From Chitinimonas sp036961565 (GTDB taxonomy: Bacteria; Pseudomonadota; Gammaproteobacteria; Burkholderiales; Chitinimonadaceae), in the NCBI RefSeq assembly GCF_036961565.1, contig NZ_JBAMDD010000019.1, positions 1 to 64,000 on the forward strand: DNA of 64,000 nucleotides, read 5' to 3'. Below, piece after piece: positions 52,563 to 61,269 of this stretch. The position numbers were made by a program, and so were the translations under genes. Position 1 is the first letter of the stretch. Each line of letters starts with the position of its first letter. The notes under the pieces are model-generated. The model made no database searches and was not told the origin of the DNA. It worked only from the letters and a program-made list of their open reading frames with translations.

Positions 52563-53723
52563 CTAGCGATCACGCTTGGGGCGTCCGTCCGGTGTGCATT
52601 CCGCCACTGGGCAGGGTTTGGCCTTCTCGCGTGGTCTGGGTGCTGGCTGGCTGGCGGGGGTATCGGTCTCTGCCTGACGCTTGGGCTTGCTGACCACGGG
52701 TTTGCTGGCAGGCGTCGTCCTGACGGTAGTAGGTTTTTCCTGAGCTTTCGGCGTGGCCTTGCCAGCCTCGGCTGGCGGTTTGATGGCAGTTGCCTGCGGC
52801 AAGGCTGGGGCAGGCGTGGGCGTGCTGGGCAGCGTAGCTGCAGGCGGACTGGCGGGTGCAGGGGAAGCTGGCGGGTTGGTCGGTGGGGCGGAGGTCGCGG
52901 CCGGTTTGGTTGCGATGGCTTCGCGCTTGGCTGGCCCAGTCGCAGCCGGGGTTGCGACGGGAGCAGCCTCTGTCTGCGCCACTGCGGGTGCTGCAGCCGG
53001 CAAGGCAAGCTGTGGCGGAGCATCCTGACGCCGCATGAACCACCAACTGCCAGCAATCAAGGCCACTACCAACAGCGCGCCTATGCCACCCTGGCGGAGA
53101 TTGAGCATGCGCTTGTTATGGGCAGGGCTGCCGGGCTTGGCACGCCGGATGCCGCCGGGGCGCATCGCCCGCTTGGCCAGCTCACCGAAGCCGACCTGGT
53201 AGACCTCGTGCTCCCTTACGTGCTTGTCGGTGCGTGAGCCTTCATATTGGAAAAGCTGCGCATACTCGTCCGACAGGCAGGACACCACCTCGAAGTAAGA
53301 GCGCGACACCAGTATGCAACCGGGTTCGGCAAAACTCATGACACGCTGCGAGGCATTGATGCCGTCGCCCAGCAGATTGAGTTGGCCGTTGATGTCCTTG
53401 ACCAGTTTGGCGGGGCCGAGGTTGATGCCTATCCGTATGGCAAAGCGGGGAAAATTCGGGTCATTGTTGTGCAGCACGGCGTCGCGCAGGCTGATGGCCA
53501 CGAACAGGGCGTCTTCCGGGTCGCCCAGGAAGCTGATGGCGGCGCCATCACCGGTATCGATGATGATGCGGTCGCTGACGGCGATATCCTGCAAAGCCTT
53601 GGACAGCAGGCTGTTGAACGCCTCTTTCAGGCGCATCTGGGTGCTGACGGGCTGTCTCGAGTATTCGACGATATCGAGAAAAACCACGCTGCAGATCAGG
53701 GTTTTGTTCAGGCGATCGGACAT
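52563..53723 (-). CDS. Class III adenylate/guanylate cyclase with C-terminal membrane anchor and Pro/Ala-rich tail
   Basis: A 386-residue protein with the cyclase domain first (about 1-180): metal-binding Asp in VVFLDIVEYSRQ, second Asp in IDTGDGAAISF, and LLGDGINASQRV with the transition-state Asn and Arg. A membrane helix lies at about 212-231 (IGALLVVALIAGSWWFM). Then come about 150 residues rich in Pro, Ala, Lys and Thr, which would be periplasmic, ending with CPVAECTPDG. Base specificity (ATP or GTP) cannot be told safely. Sensor-first order is more usual in this family. Confidence 0.82.
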   Translation of the reverse strand: MSDRLNKTLICSVVFLDIVEYSRQPVSTQMRLKEAFNSLLSKALQDIAVSDRIIIDTGDGAAISFLGDPEDALFVAISLRDAVLHNNDPNFPRFAIRIGINLGPAKLVKDINGQLNLLGDGINASQRVMSFAEPGCILVSRSYFEVVSCLSDEYAQLFQYEGSRTDKHVREHEVYQVGFGELAKRAMRPGGIRRAKPGSPAHNKRMLNLRQGGIGALLVVALIAGSWWFMRRQDAPPQLALPAAAPAVAQTEAAPVATPAATGPAKREAIATKPAATSAPPTNPPASPAPASPPAATLPSTPTPAPALPQATAIKPPAEAGKATPKAQEKPTTVRTTPASKPVVSKPKRQAETDTPASQPAPRPREKAKPCPVAECTPDGRPKRDR

Positions 53724-53888
53724 GCGTTGGTGGACTGTTGATTGATAGGCTTTCCCCCAAATGTAGGCCTGTCGGATGACATTTGCTGTAGCAATTGATC
53801 AATGGGCGATACCGGCACGCTGGATCTGTGGCGGAGTGGGGCGCTGGCACTGGCCTGCAGCCGATTGCACCCGTGCCCGGAATGCAAA

Positions 53889-53922
53889 ACCGGCAGGTTC
53901 GCCACGAGGGCTGCCTGCCGGT
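53889..53922 (-). terminator. Terminator after rdgC
   Basis: A 9-bp stem (ACCGGCAGG / CCTGCCGGT) with a 16-base loop, followed on the minus strand by TTTTG. Confidence 0.65.
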
Positions 53923-53972
53923 CTTGAGTGGCCTGAAACGGTTTTCAGGCGAAGGTGGTGCGATCCCCTTTT

Positions 53973-54968
53973 TTACCAGGGTACGTCTACCTTGCCTGCC
54001 GTTGCGGGTGCCGGTGCCTGGGGGGCCGGGGCGGGTGCGGCAATCGGTGCGGTGGGCGCGGCGATTTCACCCAGTTCGTCACCCAGCGCCTCGATCACGG
54101 CGGCAATCAGGCCGCGGCCTTCCTGTGCCAACAGGGTGAGGGTGGTATCGAACATGGCGGCGGCATCTTCGGCATTGGCTTCCTTGATCTGGTCTTCCAG
54201 CAGGTCGAGGAAGGTCAGCCGCTTGATATGCAGCTTGTCGGTCAGCACAAAGGCGATGCGCTCGTCCCAGCTCAGCGCCAGCTGCGTGACCAACTTGCCG
54301 GTCTTGAGATGCTGTTTGACTTCGTCGGAGTTCAGATCGTGCCGGCGGCAGGTCACCTGCGCGCCGCCGTCGCCCGGTGCCTTGAGTACACAGTCGGCGT
54401 CCAGGGTGAAGTTGCTAGGGGCGTCATGCTCCAGCCAGGTGCTCATGGCGGTGACCGGATCGAGCTGGGTTTGTGGCAGCTTGGTGGGCAAGGTGCCCAG
54501 GCTTTCACGCAGGAACTGGATCAACAATTCGGCCTTGGCTGGGGTGGCACTGTCCACCCATATCCAGCCGGCTTCAAAGTCAATCAGCGCACGCAGGACC
54601 CTGGAGCGGGAGAAGGCGCGGGGCAACAATTCCTCTGCCACGCGTTCACGTATCTCCTTGGCTTCCTTCTTGCCTATCTTGCGCAGATCCTTGGCTTCAA
54701 TCTCGGTGATGCGCTCATCGGCCACTTCCTTGACCACACTCGACGGCAATAGCTTTTCCTCGGTCTTGAGGGCAATCAGCATGGCGCCGGAGTTGGGGTA
54801 GGCAAAGATGTCGGGTGCATGCCTGGCGGGAGGAATCCAGCCGGCAGCCAGGCGATCGGTGGCACCCAGCGGTACGAAGGGGCGCTTTCTCAGTTCGGTA
54901 TCGAGCTGGTCGGCATTCAGTTTGCTGAGATCGGTAATGCGATAGAGCTGCAGGTTCTTGAACCACAT
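53973..54968 (-). CDS. rdgC: Recombination-associated protein RdgC
   Basis: A 331-residue ring-forming DNA-binding protein that modulates RecA-dependent recombination and replication-fork repair. It starts MWFKNLQLYRITDLSKLNADQLDTEL split, with RKRPFVPLG, and contains VVKEVADERITEIEA and WDERIAFVLTDKLHIKRLTFLD, family-typical. The last 30 residues are an Ala/Pro tail. ATG 54968 starts at MWFKN; the frame upstream is open but has no similarity. Confidence 0.93.
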   Translation of the reverse strand: MWFKNLQLYRITDLSKLNADQLDTELRKRPFVPLGATDRLAAGWIPPARHAPDIFAYPNSGAMLIALKTEEKLLPSSVVKEVADERITEIEAKDLRKIGKKEAKEIRERVAEELLPRAFSRSRVLRALIDFEAGWIWVDSATPAKAELLIQFLRESLGTLPTKLPQTQLDPVTAMSTWLEHDAPSNFTLDADCVLKAPGDGGAQVTCRRHDLNSDEVKQHLKTGKLVTQLALSWDERIAFVLTDKLHIKRLTFLDLLEDQIKEANAEDAAAMFDTTLTLLAQEGRGLIAAVIEALGDELGEIAAPTAPIAAPAPAPQAPAPATAGKVDVPW

Positions 54969-55274
54969 AGGACGGTATTCCGGGACGACAGGGATAAGGG
55001 GGCGATTGTATGCCAGAACCGCTTCGATCACTGCTGCCGTTATCCGCTAGCCCACCCTGGTAATTTTGATAAGCGTTCTCATTCGTGAGAGAATCCTACT
55101 ACAGGGTGCTTTCATCACAGTCTAGGTTTGCAGGCGAGATAAGTGCGCTTGGCCCGTATCGGTAATGCCCGTGGTGCCATGGGTAGGCTGATAGCGCCAT
55201 GCGCAGATACCGCCTGATAATGGCTTGAGGGTGCCCGTCAGATTCTTCCACCTATCCAAAAGCTGGAGTGCCCC
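54969..55274. other. Divergent region between rdgC and the iron-uptake operon
   Basis: 306 bases with the Fur-like site at 55067-55081 and otherwise no gene. The fbpA promoter lies here. Confidence 0.5.
55067..55081 (+). promoter_or_regulatory. Fur-like box upstream of fbpA
   Basis: TGATAAGCGTTCTCA fits the 7-1-7 Fur pattern (TGANAAN-N-NTTNTCA). It lies about 195 bases before fbpA, and a TCTCA/TGAGA inverted repeat continues to its right. Confidence 0.65.
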
Positions 55275-56267
55275 ATGAAGTTTCGCCCCTTGTTGCTTGC
55301 CGCTGCCTTTGTTGCTGCCATGCCCGCCATGGCCGAGGAAGTGACGGTCTATTCGGCCCGTATCGAATCGTTGATCAAGCCGCTGTTTGATGCCTACACC
55401 AAGGAAACCGGTGTGCAGGTGAAATTCGTGACCGACAAGGAAGGCCCGCTGATGGAGCGTATCAAGGCTGAGGGTGCCAACACCCCAGCCGATGTGCTGC
55501 TGACGGTGGACGCTGGCGTGCTGTGGCAGGCCGAGCAGATGGGTTTGCTCAAGCAGGTGAAGTCCACTGTGCTGGAAGCCAATGTACCTGCCCACCTGCG
55601 CGACCCTAAGGGCAGCTGGTATGGCTTGTCGGTGCGCGCTCGCACCATGTTCTACAACACCCAAAAGCTCAAGCCTGCCCAACTGGCAAGCTATGAGGAT
55701 CTGGCCGACCCCAAGTGGAAGGGCAAGCTCTGCCTGCGTACCTCCAAGAAGGTCTACAACCAATCGCTGGTGGCCACCATGATTGCCCGCCTGGGCGAGG
55801 CCAAGACCGAACAGATCGTGCGTGGCTGGGTTGCCAACCTGGCAACCGATCCGTTCTCGGATGACACCATGATGCTGAAGGCTGTCGCTGCTGGCCAGTG
55901 CGAAGTGGGTATTGCCAATACCTACTACTACGGCCGCCTGATGGAGAAGGAACCCACCTTGCCGCTGGCCGTGTTCTGGCCTAACCAGAAGACCACGGGC
56001 GTACACGTGAATATCTCGGGTGCTGGCGTTACCCGCCATGCCAAGAACGAAAAGGGTGCCCTCAAGCTGATCGAATGGCTGTCCAGCGAGAAGGCGCAGA
56101 ACCTGTATGCCGATGTGAACATGGAATACCCGGTCAACACCAAGGTGAAGCCCGATGCCAAGGTTGCTGCCTGGGGCGATTTCAAGCATGACTACATCAA
56201 CGTGGCCAAGGCCGGTGAATTGCAGGCGGCTGCAGTCAAGCTGATGGATCGCGCAGGCTATCGCTAA
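55275..56267 (+). CDS. fbpA: Periplasmic ferric-iron-binding protein
   Basis: A 330-residue exported Fe(3+)-binding protein of the FbpA/FutA/AfuA group. Signal peptide ends PAMA (about residue 20). The opening EEVTVYSARIESLIKPLFDAYTKETG and the Tyr triad in IANTYYYGRLM, which binds iron, are typical. It hands ferric iron to FbpBC. The Fur-like box upstream predicts repression by iron. Two hairpins follow before fbpB, which could keep the binding protein in excess. Confidence 0.92.
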   Translation: MKFRPLLLAAAFVAAMPAMAEEVTVYSARIESLIKPLFDAYTKETGVQVKFVTDKEGPLMERIKAEGANTPADVLLTVDAGVLWQAEQMGLLKQVKSTVLEANVPAHLRDPKGSWYGLSVRARTMFYNTQKLKPAQLASYEDLADPKWKGKLCLRTSKKVYNQSLVATMIARLGEAKTEQIVRGWVANLATDPFSDDTMMLKAVAAGQCEVGIANTYYYGRLMEKEPTLPLAVFWPNQKTTGVHVNISGAGVTRHAKNEKGALKLIEWLSSEKAQNLYADVNMEYPVNTKVKPDAKVAAWGDFKHDYINVAKAGELQAAAVKLMDRAGYR

Positions 56268-56345
56268 GCACTGCGGACAAACTGTTCTGGCCTTGTTGAG
56301 CAGGCTCTTGCACAGGGACTGCCTGCACGCCGCATGCATCGGAGC

Positions 56346-56472
56346 GCCGGCCGGGAAGTACCTTTTCCGGCAGGCGCTTTTGACCTGCATCAACCCTGGT
56401 GGCGGTTTCGCTTAGCAGCAGCACGCTGCCTTGGGTAGAATGAATCATCGACGGCCGCAATCAAGCGGCCGT
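56346..56472 (+). promoter_or_regulatory. Hairpins between fbpA and fbpB
   Basis: A first imperfect stem around 56346-56375 (GCCGGGAA / TTTCCGGC) and a second perfect 8-bp stem at 56451-56472 (ACGGCCGC / GCGGCCGT, loop AATCAA). Neither has a T-run, so they may stabilise the fbpA message rather than end it. Confidence 0.5.
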
Positions 56473-56488
56473 TGGCTTTATCCGTCTT

Positions 56489-58150
56489 ATGGACATCGAT
56501 ATCCCGCATAACGCTCCCTTGCCACCTACACACCGTCGTCTGCCGCGCCGGCTGGATGAGCATGCCCTTGCCTGGTTGGTGGCGGCGGTCACGCTGGTGC
56601 CGCTGGGCGTGGTGCTGGCCAGCCTGTGGCAGCCCGAGGGCGAGGTGTGGCGGCATATGGCAGAGTTTGTACTGCCGCAGTTGCTGATCAATACCGCCTG
56701 GCTGATTGGGGGGGTAGCCGTAGGCACGCTGGGCTTGGGTGTTTCGTTGGCCTGGGTGACGGCGATCTATGACTTTCCTGGCCGCAAGCATTTTGCCTGG
56801 GCGTTGGCCTTGCCACTGGCCATGCCGGCCTATGTACTGGCCTTTGTGCAGATAGGCCTGTACGACTTTACGGGGCCGCTGCAAAGCCTGATACGCGATG
56901 TCGCGGGCGACAGCAGCTGGTTTCCGTCCATACGCTCACGCGGGGGCGTGATACTGACCCTTACGCTGGTGCTCTACCCCTATGTCTACCTGCTGGCGCG
57001 TAATGCTTTTCTCACACAAGGCAGGCGGGCGCTGGAGGCCGCGGCGTCGCTGGGCCTGAGCCGTCGCCAGGGTTTCTGGCGGGTGGCCCTGCCCATGGCG
57101 CGCCCATGGCTGGTGGGAGGGGTCAGCCTGGCGCTGATGGAGTGCCTGGCTGATTTTGGTACCGTTGCGACATTCAATTACGACACATTCACCACAGCCA
57201 TCTACAAGGCCTGGTTTGGCCTGTTCAACCTGACCGCCGCCTCACAACTGGCATCGCTGCTGGTGATGGCCGTGCTGGCCCTGGCATTGCTGGAGCAGCG
57301 CGCCCGTGGTGACAAGCGTTATACCGCGACTGGGCGAGGGGCTGCCAATAGGCCGGAGCGTCTACCGCCCTGGCGAGGCTGGCTGGTGGCGGGTGCTTGC
57401 CTGCTGGTGCTGAGCCTGGCGTTTCTGGTGCCTATGGCACAGCTGCTTTACTGGGCCTGGTCGGTGGCGGCCGAGCAGCTCGATCTGCGCTATATGGGCT
57501 TTGTCGGTCGCTCACTGGTGTTGTCGGCGGGGGCTGCCGGCGTGGTGGTCGTGCTGGCGCTGGTGCTGGCCTATGCCGTACGGCGCAAGCGCGATATCGC
57601 CAGCCGTCTGGCTGCACGGCTGGCTACCCTGGGTTATGCCGTACCGGGCACGGTGCTGGCGGTGGGGGTGTTCATTCCCCTGGCCTGGCTGGACAATCAT
57701 CTGATTGCCGCTGCCCATGCCTTGGGCTGGGTAGGTGTGAGCGAAGTCATCAAGGGCACGCTGCTGGTCATGCTGCTGGCCTACGCGGCACGCTTTCTGG
57801 CGGTGGCGTTCGAGCCTACCCAGTCGGCCATGCAGCGCATTACGGCCAGCCAGGAGGAGGCGGCTGCTTCCATGGGCCTGGGGCGGCCTGCGGTATTGTG
57901 GCGCATACACCTGCCCATGCTGCGGGGGGGCTTGTTGACGGCGGCGCTGATGGTGTTTGTGGATGTGATGAAGGAAATGCCCATCACCCTGATGACCCGG
58001 CCTTTTGGCTGGGATACCTTGGCGGTGCGGGTGTTCGAGATGACCAGTGAAGGGCAGTGGGAAATGGCGGCCTTGCCCTCGGTTGCCATTGTGCTGGCGG
58101 GTTTGATCCCCGTTATCCTGCTGGCGGTGCAGACGGAGAAACACGCGTGA
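56489..58150 (+). CDS. fbpB: Ferric-iron ABC permease
   Basis: A 553-residue inner-membrane protein with about 12 helices in two permease halves, as usual for FbpB/AfuB. EAA-type loops are ALEAAASLGLSRRQGFWRVALPMARP in the first half and ITASQEEAAASMGLGRPAVLWRIHLPMLR in the second, where the ATPase docks. It overlaps fbpC by 4 bases. The 221-base gap after fbpA holds two hairpins. Confidence 0.92.
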   Translation: MDIDIPHNAPLPPTHRRLPRRLDEHALAWLVAAVTLVPLGVVLASLWQPEGEVWRHMAEFVLPQLLINTAWLIGGVAVGTLGLGVSLAWVTAIYDFPGRKHFAWALALPLAMPAYVLAFVQIGLYDFTGPLQSLIRDVAGDSSWFPSIRSRGGVILTLTLVLYPYVYLLARNAFLTQGRRALEAAASLGLSRRQGFWRVALPMARPWLVGGVSLALMECLADFGTVATFNYDTFTTAIYKAWFGLFNLTAASQLASLLVMAVLALALLEQRARGDKRYTATGRGAANRPERLPPWRGWLVAGACLLVLSLAFLVPMAQLLYWAWSVAAEQLDLRYMGFVGRSLVLSAGAAGVVVVLALVLAYAVRRKRDIASRLAARLATLGYAVPGTVLAVGVFIPLAWLDNHLIAAAHALGWVGVSEVIKGTLLVMLLAYAARFLAVAFEPTQSAMQRITASQEEAAASMGLGRPAVLWRIHLPMLRGGLLTAALMVFVDVMKEMPITLMTRPFGWDTLAVRVFEMTSEGQWEMAALPSVAIVLAGLIPVILLAVQTEKHA

Positions 58151-59190
58151 GCAAGAGCCTGTTGACGCTGGATGGCGTGGGCGTGACCTATGACGACAAG
58201 CGGGTGCTGCACGACCTGTCCTTTACCCTGCTGGAGGGTGAAATCGGTTGCCTGCTGGGGGCCTCCGGCTGCGGCAAGACCACGGCGCTGCGCGCTATTG
58301 CCGGTTTCGAGCCGATCCGGGCTGGCCGCATCGCCATCAATGGCGACACGGTAGCCACCGTGGCCGACCACTGGCCACCACAGCGCCGAGGGGTGGGCAT
58401 GGTATTCCAGGACTACGCCCTGTTCCCGCATCTGACGGTGGCGGGGAACGTCGGTTTCGGCATGAACGGCGTGGCATCGGCTGTGCGTCGCCAGCGTGTT
58501 GATGAACTGCTGGAGGTGGTGGGGCTGGCGGGCTATGCAGATCACTACACCCATGCCTTGTCGGGCGGGCAGCAGCAGCGCGTGGCGCTGGCCCGCGCCC
58601 TGGCGCCTGCACCGCGCCTGCTGCTGCTGGATGAGCCGTTCTCCAACCTGGATGTGGAGCTGCGGGAGCGCTTGTCGCAGGAGGTGCGCGACATACTGAA
58701 GAGCCGTGGCATGACGGCCTTGCTGGTGACCCATGACCAGCACGAGGCATTTGCGCTGGCTGACAAGATAGGGGTGATGGAAGGCGGCCGCCTGCGGCAG
58801 TGGGATGCTGCCTACGCGCTCTACCATGAGCCGGCCGACCGCTTTGTGGCGGACTTTGTCGGGGAGGGGGCCTTCCTGCCTGCCGAGGTGGTGGGGCCGG
58901 GCGAGCTGGTGTTCGAGCTGGGTAGGCGCAACTGCCGGGCCATGCAGGACTGCGCGACGGGCAGCAAGGTGCAGGTACTGCTGCGCCCTGATGATGTGCT
59001 GCATGACGACGCCAGTACGCTGCAGGCGCGGGTGGTGAAAAAAGCTTTCCGGGGCGCGCAGTTCCTCTACACCCTGGCGTTACCCTCGGGCGCGACAGTG
59101 CTGAGCCTGGTGCCCAGCCATCATGATCATGCTATCGGTGAATCCATAGGCATACGGCTGGAAATAGACCACGTGATCGCCTTTGCCTGA
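58147..59190 (+). CDS. fbpC: Ferric-iron ABC transporter ATPase
   Basis: A 347-residue ATPase: Walker A GASGCGKTT, Q-loop FQDYALFPHLTV, signature LSGGQQQRV, Walker B LLLLDEPFSNLD, H-loop THDQ, and a C-terminal TOBE-like domain. The start is GTG at 58147, overlapping the fbpB stop (GTGA), a translational-coupling arrangement; family alignment needs the protein to start at MSKSLLTLDGV. It completes fbpABC. A strong terminator follows. Confidence 0.92.
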   Translation: MSKSLLTLDGVGVTYDDKRVLHDLSFTLLEGEIGCLLGASGCGKTTALRAIAGFEPIRAGRIAINGDTVATVADHWPPQRRGVGMVFQDYALFPHLTVAGNVGFGMNGVASAVRRQRVDELLEVVGLAGYADHYTHALSGGQQQRVALARALAPAPRLLLLDEPFSNLDVELRERLSQEVRDILKSRGMTALLVTHDQHEAFALADKIGVMEGGRLRQWDAAYALYHEPADRFVADFVGEGAFLPAEVVGPGELVFELGRRNCRAMQDCATGSKVQVLLRPDDVLHDDASTLQARVVKKAFRGAQFLYTLALPSGATVLSLVPSHHDHAIGESIGIRLEIDHVIAFA

Positions 59191-59221
59191 ATCGTTTGAC
59201 GCATGGGCCTGCCGGACAACG

Positions 59222-59252
59222 AAAAAGCCGCTGATGTAATCAGCGGCTTTTT
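59222..59252. terminator. Intrinsic terminator between fbpC and bfr
   Basis: A perfect 14-bp stem (AAAAAGCCGCTGAT) with GTA loop, A-run before and T-run after; works for both convergent transcripts. Confidence 0.93.
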
Positions 59253-59278
59253 GCTGGGGATGTCACGTCAGCGCGCTG

Positions 59279-59758
59279 TCAGGAGCCGCTGCCAGACATC
59301 TGCGATTGCAGGTAGTTCTGATAGCCTATCTGCTCGATCAGGCCCAGATTGGTTTCTAGCCAATCCACATGCTCTTCCTCGCTCTCGAGGATATGCTCGA
59401 ACAGTTCCCGGCTGACGTAGTCGTGTACCTTCTCGCAATGCGCGATGGCTTCCTTCAGCAGGGGGATGGCTTCCATCTCCAGCTTCAGGTCGCACTGCAA
59501 GGCTTCCTTGACGTCTTCACCGATATAAATCTTGCCCAGCTCCTGCAGATTGGGCAGGCCCTCCAGGAACAGTATGCGTTCTATCAGGGCATCGGCATGC
59601 TTCATCTCATCGATGGACTCATGGTACTCATGCTCATTGAGTGCCTGAAAGCCCCAGTTCTTGAACATGCGTGCATGCAGGAAATACTGGTTGATTGCCG
59701 TCAGCTCATTCTTCAGCGCCCCGTTCAGGAAGCTGATGACTTTTTTGTCGCCCTTCAT
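59279..59758 (-). CDS. bfr: Bacterioferritin
   Basis: A 159-residue iron-storage protein that forms a 24-mer with haem. Ferroxidase ligands are present (ELTAINQYFLHARMF, EYHESIDEMKHAD, EEEHVDWLETN), and the haem-ligand Met is in SIDEMKHAD. Length is normal. AAGGAGGG before ATG 59758 sets the start. bfd lies upstream in the same direction, about 105 bases away. Confidence 0.95.
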   Translation of the reverse strand: MKGDKKVISFLNGALKNELTAINQYFLHARMFKNWGFQALNEHEYHESIDEMKHADALIERILFLEGLPNLQELGKIYIGEDVKEALQCDLKLEMEAIPLLKEAIAHCEKVHDYVSRELFEHILESEEEHVDWLETNLGLIEQIGYQNYLQSQMSGSGS

Positions 59759-59862
59759 GATGCCCTCCTTGCAGAATCGAATTTGCAAAGCAGAATAGCC
59801 GCCCCTATCTCGCTAGCGTATGCCAGTTAGACCGGGTGCGGCAAGAAGAAAAGCAAGTCTGC

Positions 59863-60075
59863 TTAGACGGGTACCAGGGTGATGGTGGCTCCTTGGCCTG
59901 CAGTCATCTGTTCGCGCTTGCTGTCTAGCAGCAGGGCTCGGGCATCGGGGGCGCATTTGCCACAGCAGCCTGCCACGCCCAGCTCCATGCGCAACTCGCG
60001 CATGCTGCCGCAGCCATCGTTGATGGCACGGCGGATTTGCTTGTCGGTGACGGCGTTGCAGATGCAGACGTACAT
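59863..60075 (-). CDS. bfd: Bacterioferritin-associated ferredoxin
   Basis: A 70-residue [2Fe-2S] protein that reduces bacterioferritin to release iron. Ligands follow the Bfd pattern: MYVCICNAVTDKQIRRAI at the start, and GCCGKC later. The nearby bfr and the Fur-like sites directly upstream support the assignment. The start is fixed by the conserved N-terminus MYVCICN. Confidence 0.93.
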   Translation of the reverse strand: MYVCICNAVTDKQIRRAINDGCGSMRELRMELGVAGCCGKCAPDARALLLDSKREQMTAGQGATITLVPV

Positions 60076-60086
60076 GGCGTGTATGC

Positions 60087-60122
60087 AATGAGAATGTTTA
60101 TCGAATAATATTGATTCTCATT
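60087..60122. promoter_or_regulatory. Two overlapping Fur-like boxes upstream of bfd
   Basis: Arms AATGAGAAT (60087-60095) and ATTCTCATT (60114-60122) form a perfect 9-bp inverted repeat around a central A/T-rich part. TGAGAATGTTTATCG and TAATATTGATTCTCA each fit the 7-1-7 Fur pattern. The sites end 12 bases from the bfd start, so iron-loaded Fur should block it. Confidence 0.8.
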
Positions 60123-60176
60123 GGTGGATGCAAGTACTTCTTGTCATTGGGGTTCTGCGATAGACGCTGCAAAACA

Positions 60177-60202
60177 AAACGCCCGCGTCAGCGGGCGTTT
60201 TT
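60177..60202. terminator. Intrinsic terminator after the endopeptidase gene
   Basis: A perfect 10-bp stem (AAACGCCCGC / GCGGGCGTTT) with GTCA loop, A-rich before and T-run after. On the minus strand it lies 20 bases past the stop. Confidence 0.9.
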
Positions 60203-60222
60203 CGGACGAAAGGCGGAGTGTG

Positions 60223-61269
60223 CTAACCCGCCCGCAACATGGCGACAGGGCTGGTTTCCAGCCATTTCTTGATACGGTTGGCGTCACCGATGCGGGTCAG
60301 CTTGCCGTCGGAATCCAGCAGCACAATGATGACGGGTGTGTCGTTGATGGTGGCCTGCATCACCAGGCATTTGCCTGCCTCGGAGATATAGCCGGTCTTG
60401 GACAAGCCTATCTGCCAGCTCTGGCTCCGCACCAAGGGGTTGGTATTGCGGAACTCGTACAGGCGATTATTGACGTTGGAGACGAAGTTGTAGCCTTCGC
60501 TGGTCGAATAAGCCCGTATCTCGGGATAGTGATGGGCCGCTTGCACCAGCCTGATCAGGTCTTCGGCTGACGAGACATTGGCGCTGGTCAGCCCGGTGGG
60601 GTCGGCAAACGTGGTGCGATACATACCCAGCGATTGCGCCGTGCGGTTCATGCGGGCAATAAAGGCTTCGGTGCCACCTGGGGCGGTGCGGGCCAGCGCA
60701 TGGGCGGCTCGGTTTTCAGACGACATCAGTGCCAGGTGCATCAGCTCACCACGGCTGAGCGTGGTACCCACCATCAGGCGCGAGCTGGTGTTCTTCAGGG
60801 TATCGACGTCTTCTTCGGTGATGGTGATGTATTCATGCAGCGGCAGGTGCATGTCCAACGCCACGATGGCCGTCATCAGCTTGGTGATGGAGGCGATGGG
60901 GGCGGGGCTATTGCTGTTCTTGCCATAGATGCGTTCGCCGGAGACGGCGTTGACCACCACGGCGGAGCTGGAATACAGCGCCAATTCGCCTGGGTTGCCT
61001 ATGGGGGCGCCGAAATCCAGGGTGCTGGCACGGGTGGAGACACGGGTGATCTTGCCACCGCGCAGGCGCGGCTTGTTCAAGGCCAGCTTGCTGGGTTTGC
61101 CCTTGCGCACATAGCGCAGCTTCTTGACAGGTTTTTTGGCGGCCTTGCTGCGTATCGTCTTGCTGCTGGCCTGCTTCTTGTTGACCTTGGCCGCCTCGGC
61201 AGGGGCGGGGAAGGACACCAGGCACATCACGACGATACCGGCAATTAGCGCGGAGAGGCGGGACTGCAT
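60223..61269 (-). CDS. D-alanyl-D-alanine endopeptidase, S11 family (PbpG-like)
   Basis: A 348-residue periplasmic penicillin-binding protein with signal peptide (to about residue 26, AEA). A Lys/Ser-rich basic linker follows (about 28-75). The catalytic motifs are SITK (SxxK), SEN (SxN) and KTG in LSKTGYISEAGK. It cleaves peptidoglycan cross-links, as PBP7/DacF types do. The basic linker is longer than in PBP7. ATG 61269 is chosen because the signal peptide starts there. Confidence 0.9.
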   Translation of the reverse strand: MQSRLSALIAGIVVMCLVSFPAPAEAAKVNKKQASSKTIRSKAAKKPVKKLRYVRKGKPSKLALNKPRLRGGKITRVSTRASTLDFGAPIGNPGELALYSSSAVVVNAVSGERIYGKNSNSPAPIASITKLMTAIVALDMHLPLHEYITITEEDVDTLKNTSSRLMVGTTLSRGELMHLALMSSENRAAHALARTAPGGTEAFIARMNRTAQSLGMYRTTFADPTGLTSANVSSAEDLIRLVQAAHHYPEIRAYSTSEGYNFVSNVNNRLYEFRNTNPLVRSQSWQIGLSKTGYISEAGKCLVMQATINDTPVIIVLLDSDGKLTRIGDANRIKKWLETSPVAMLRAG

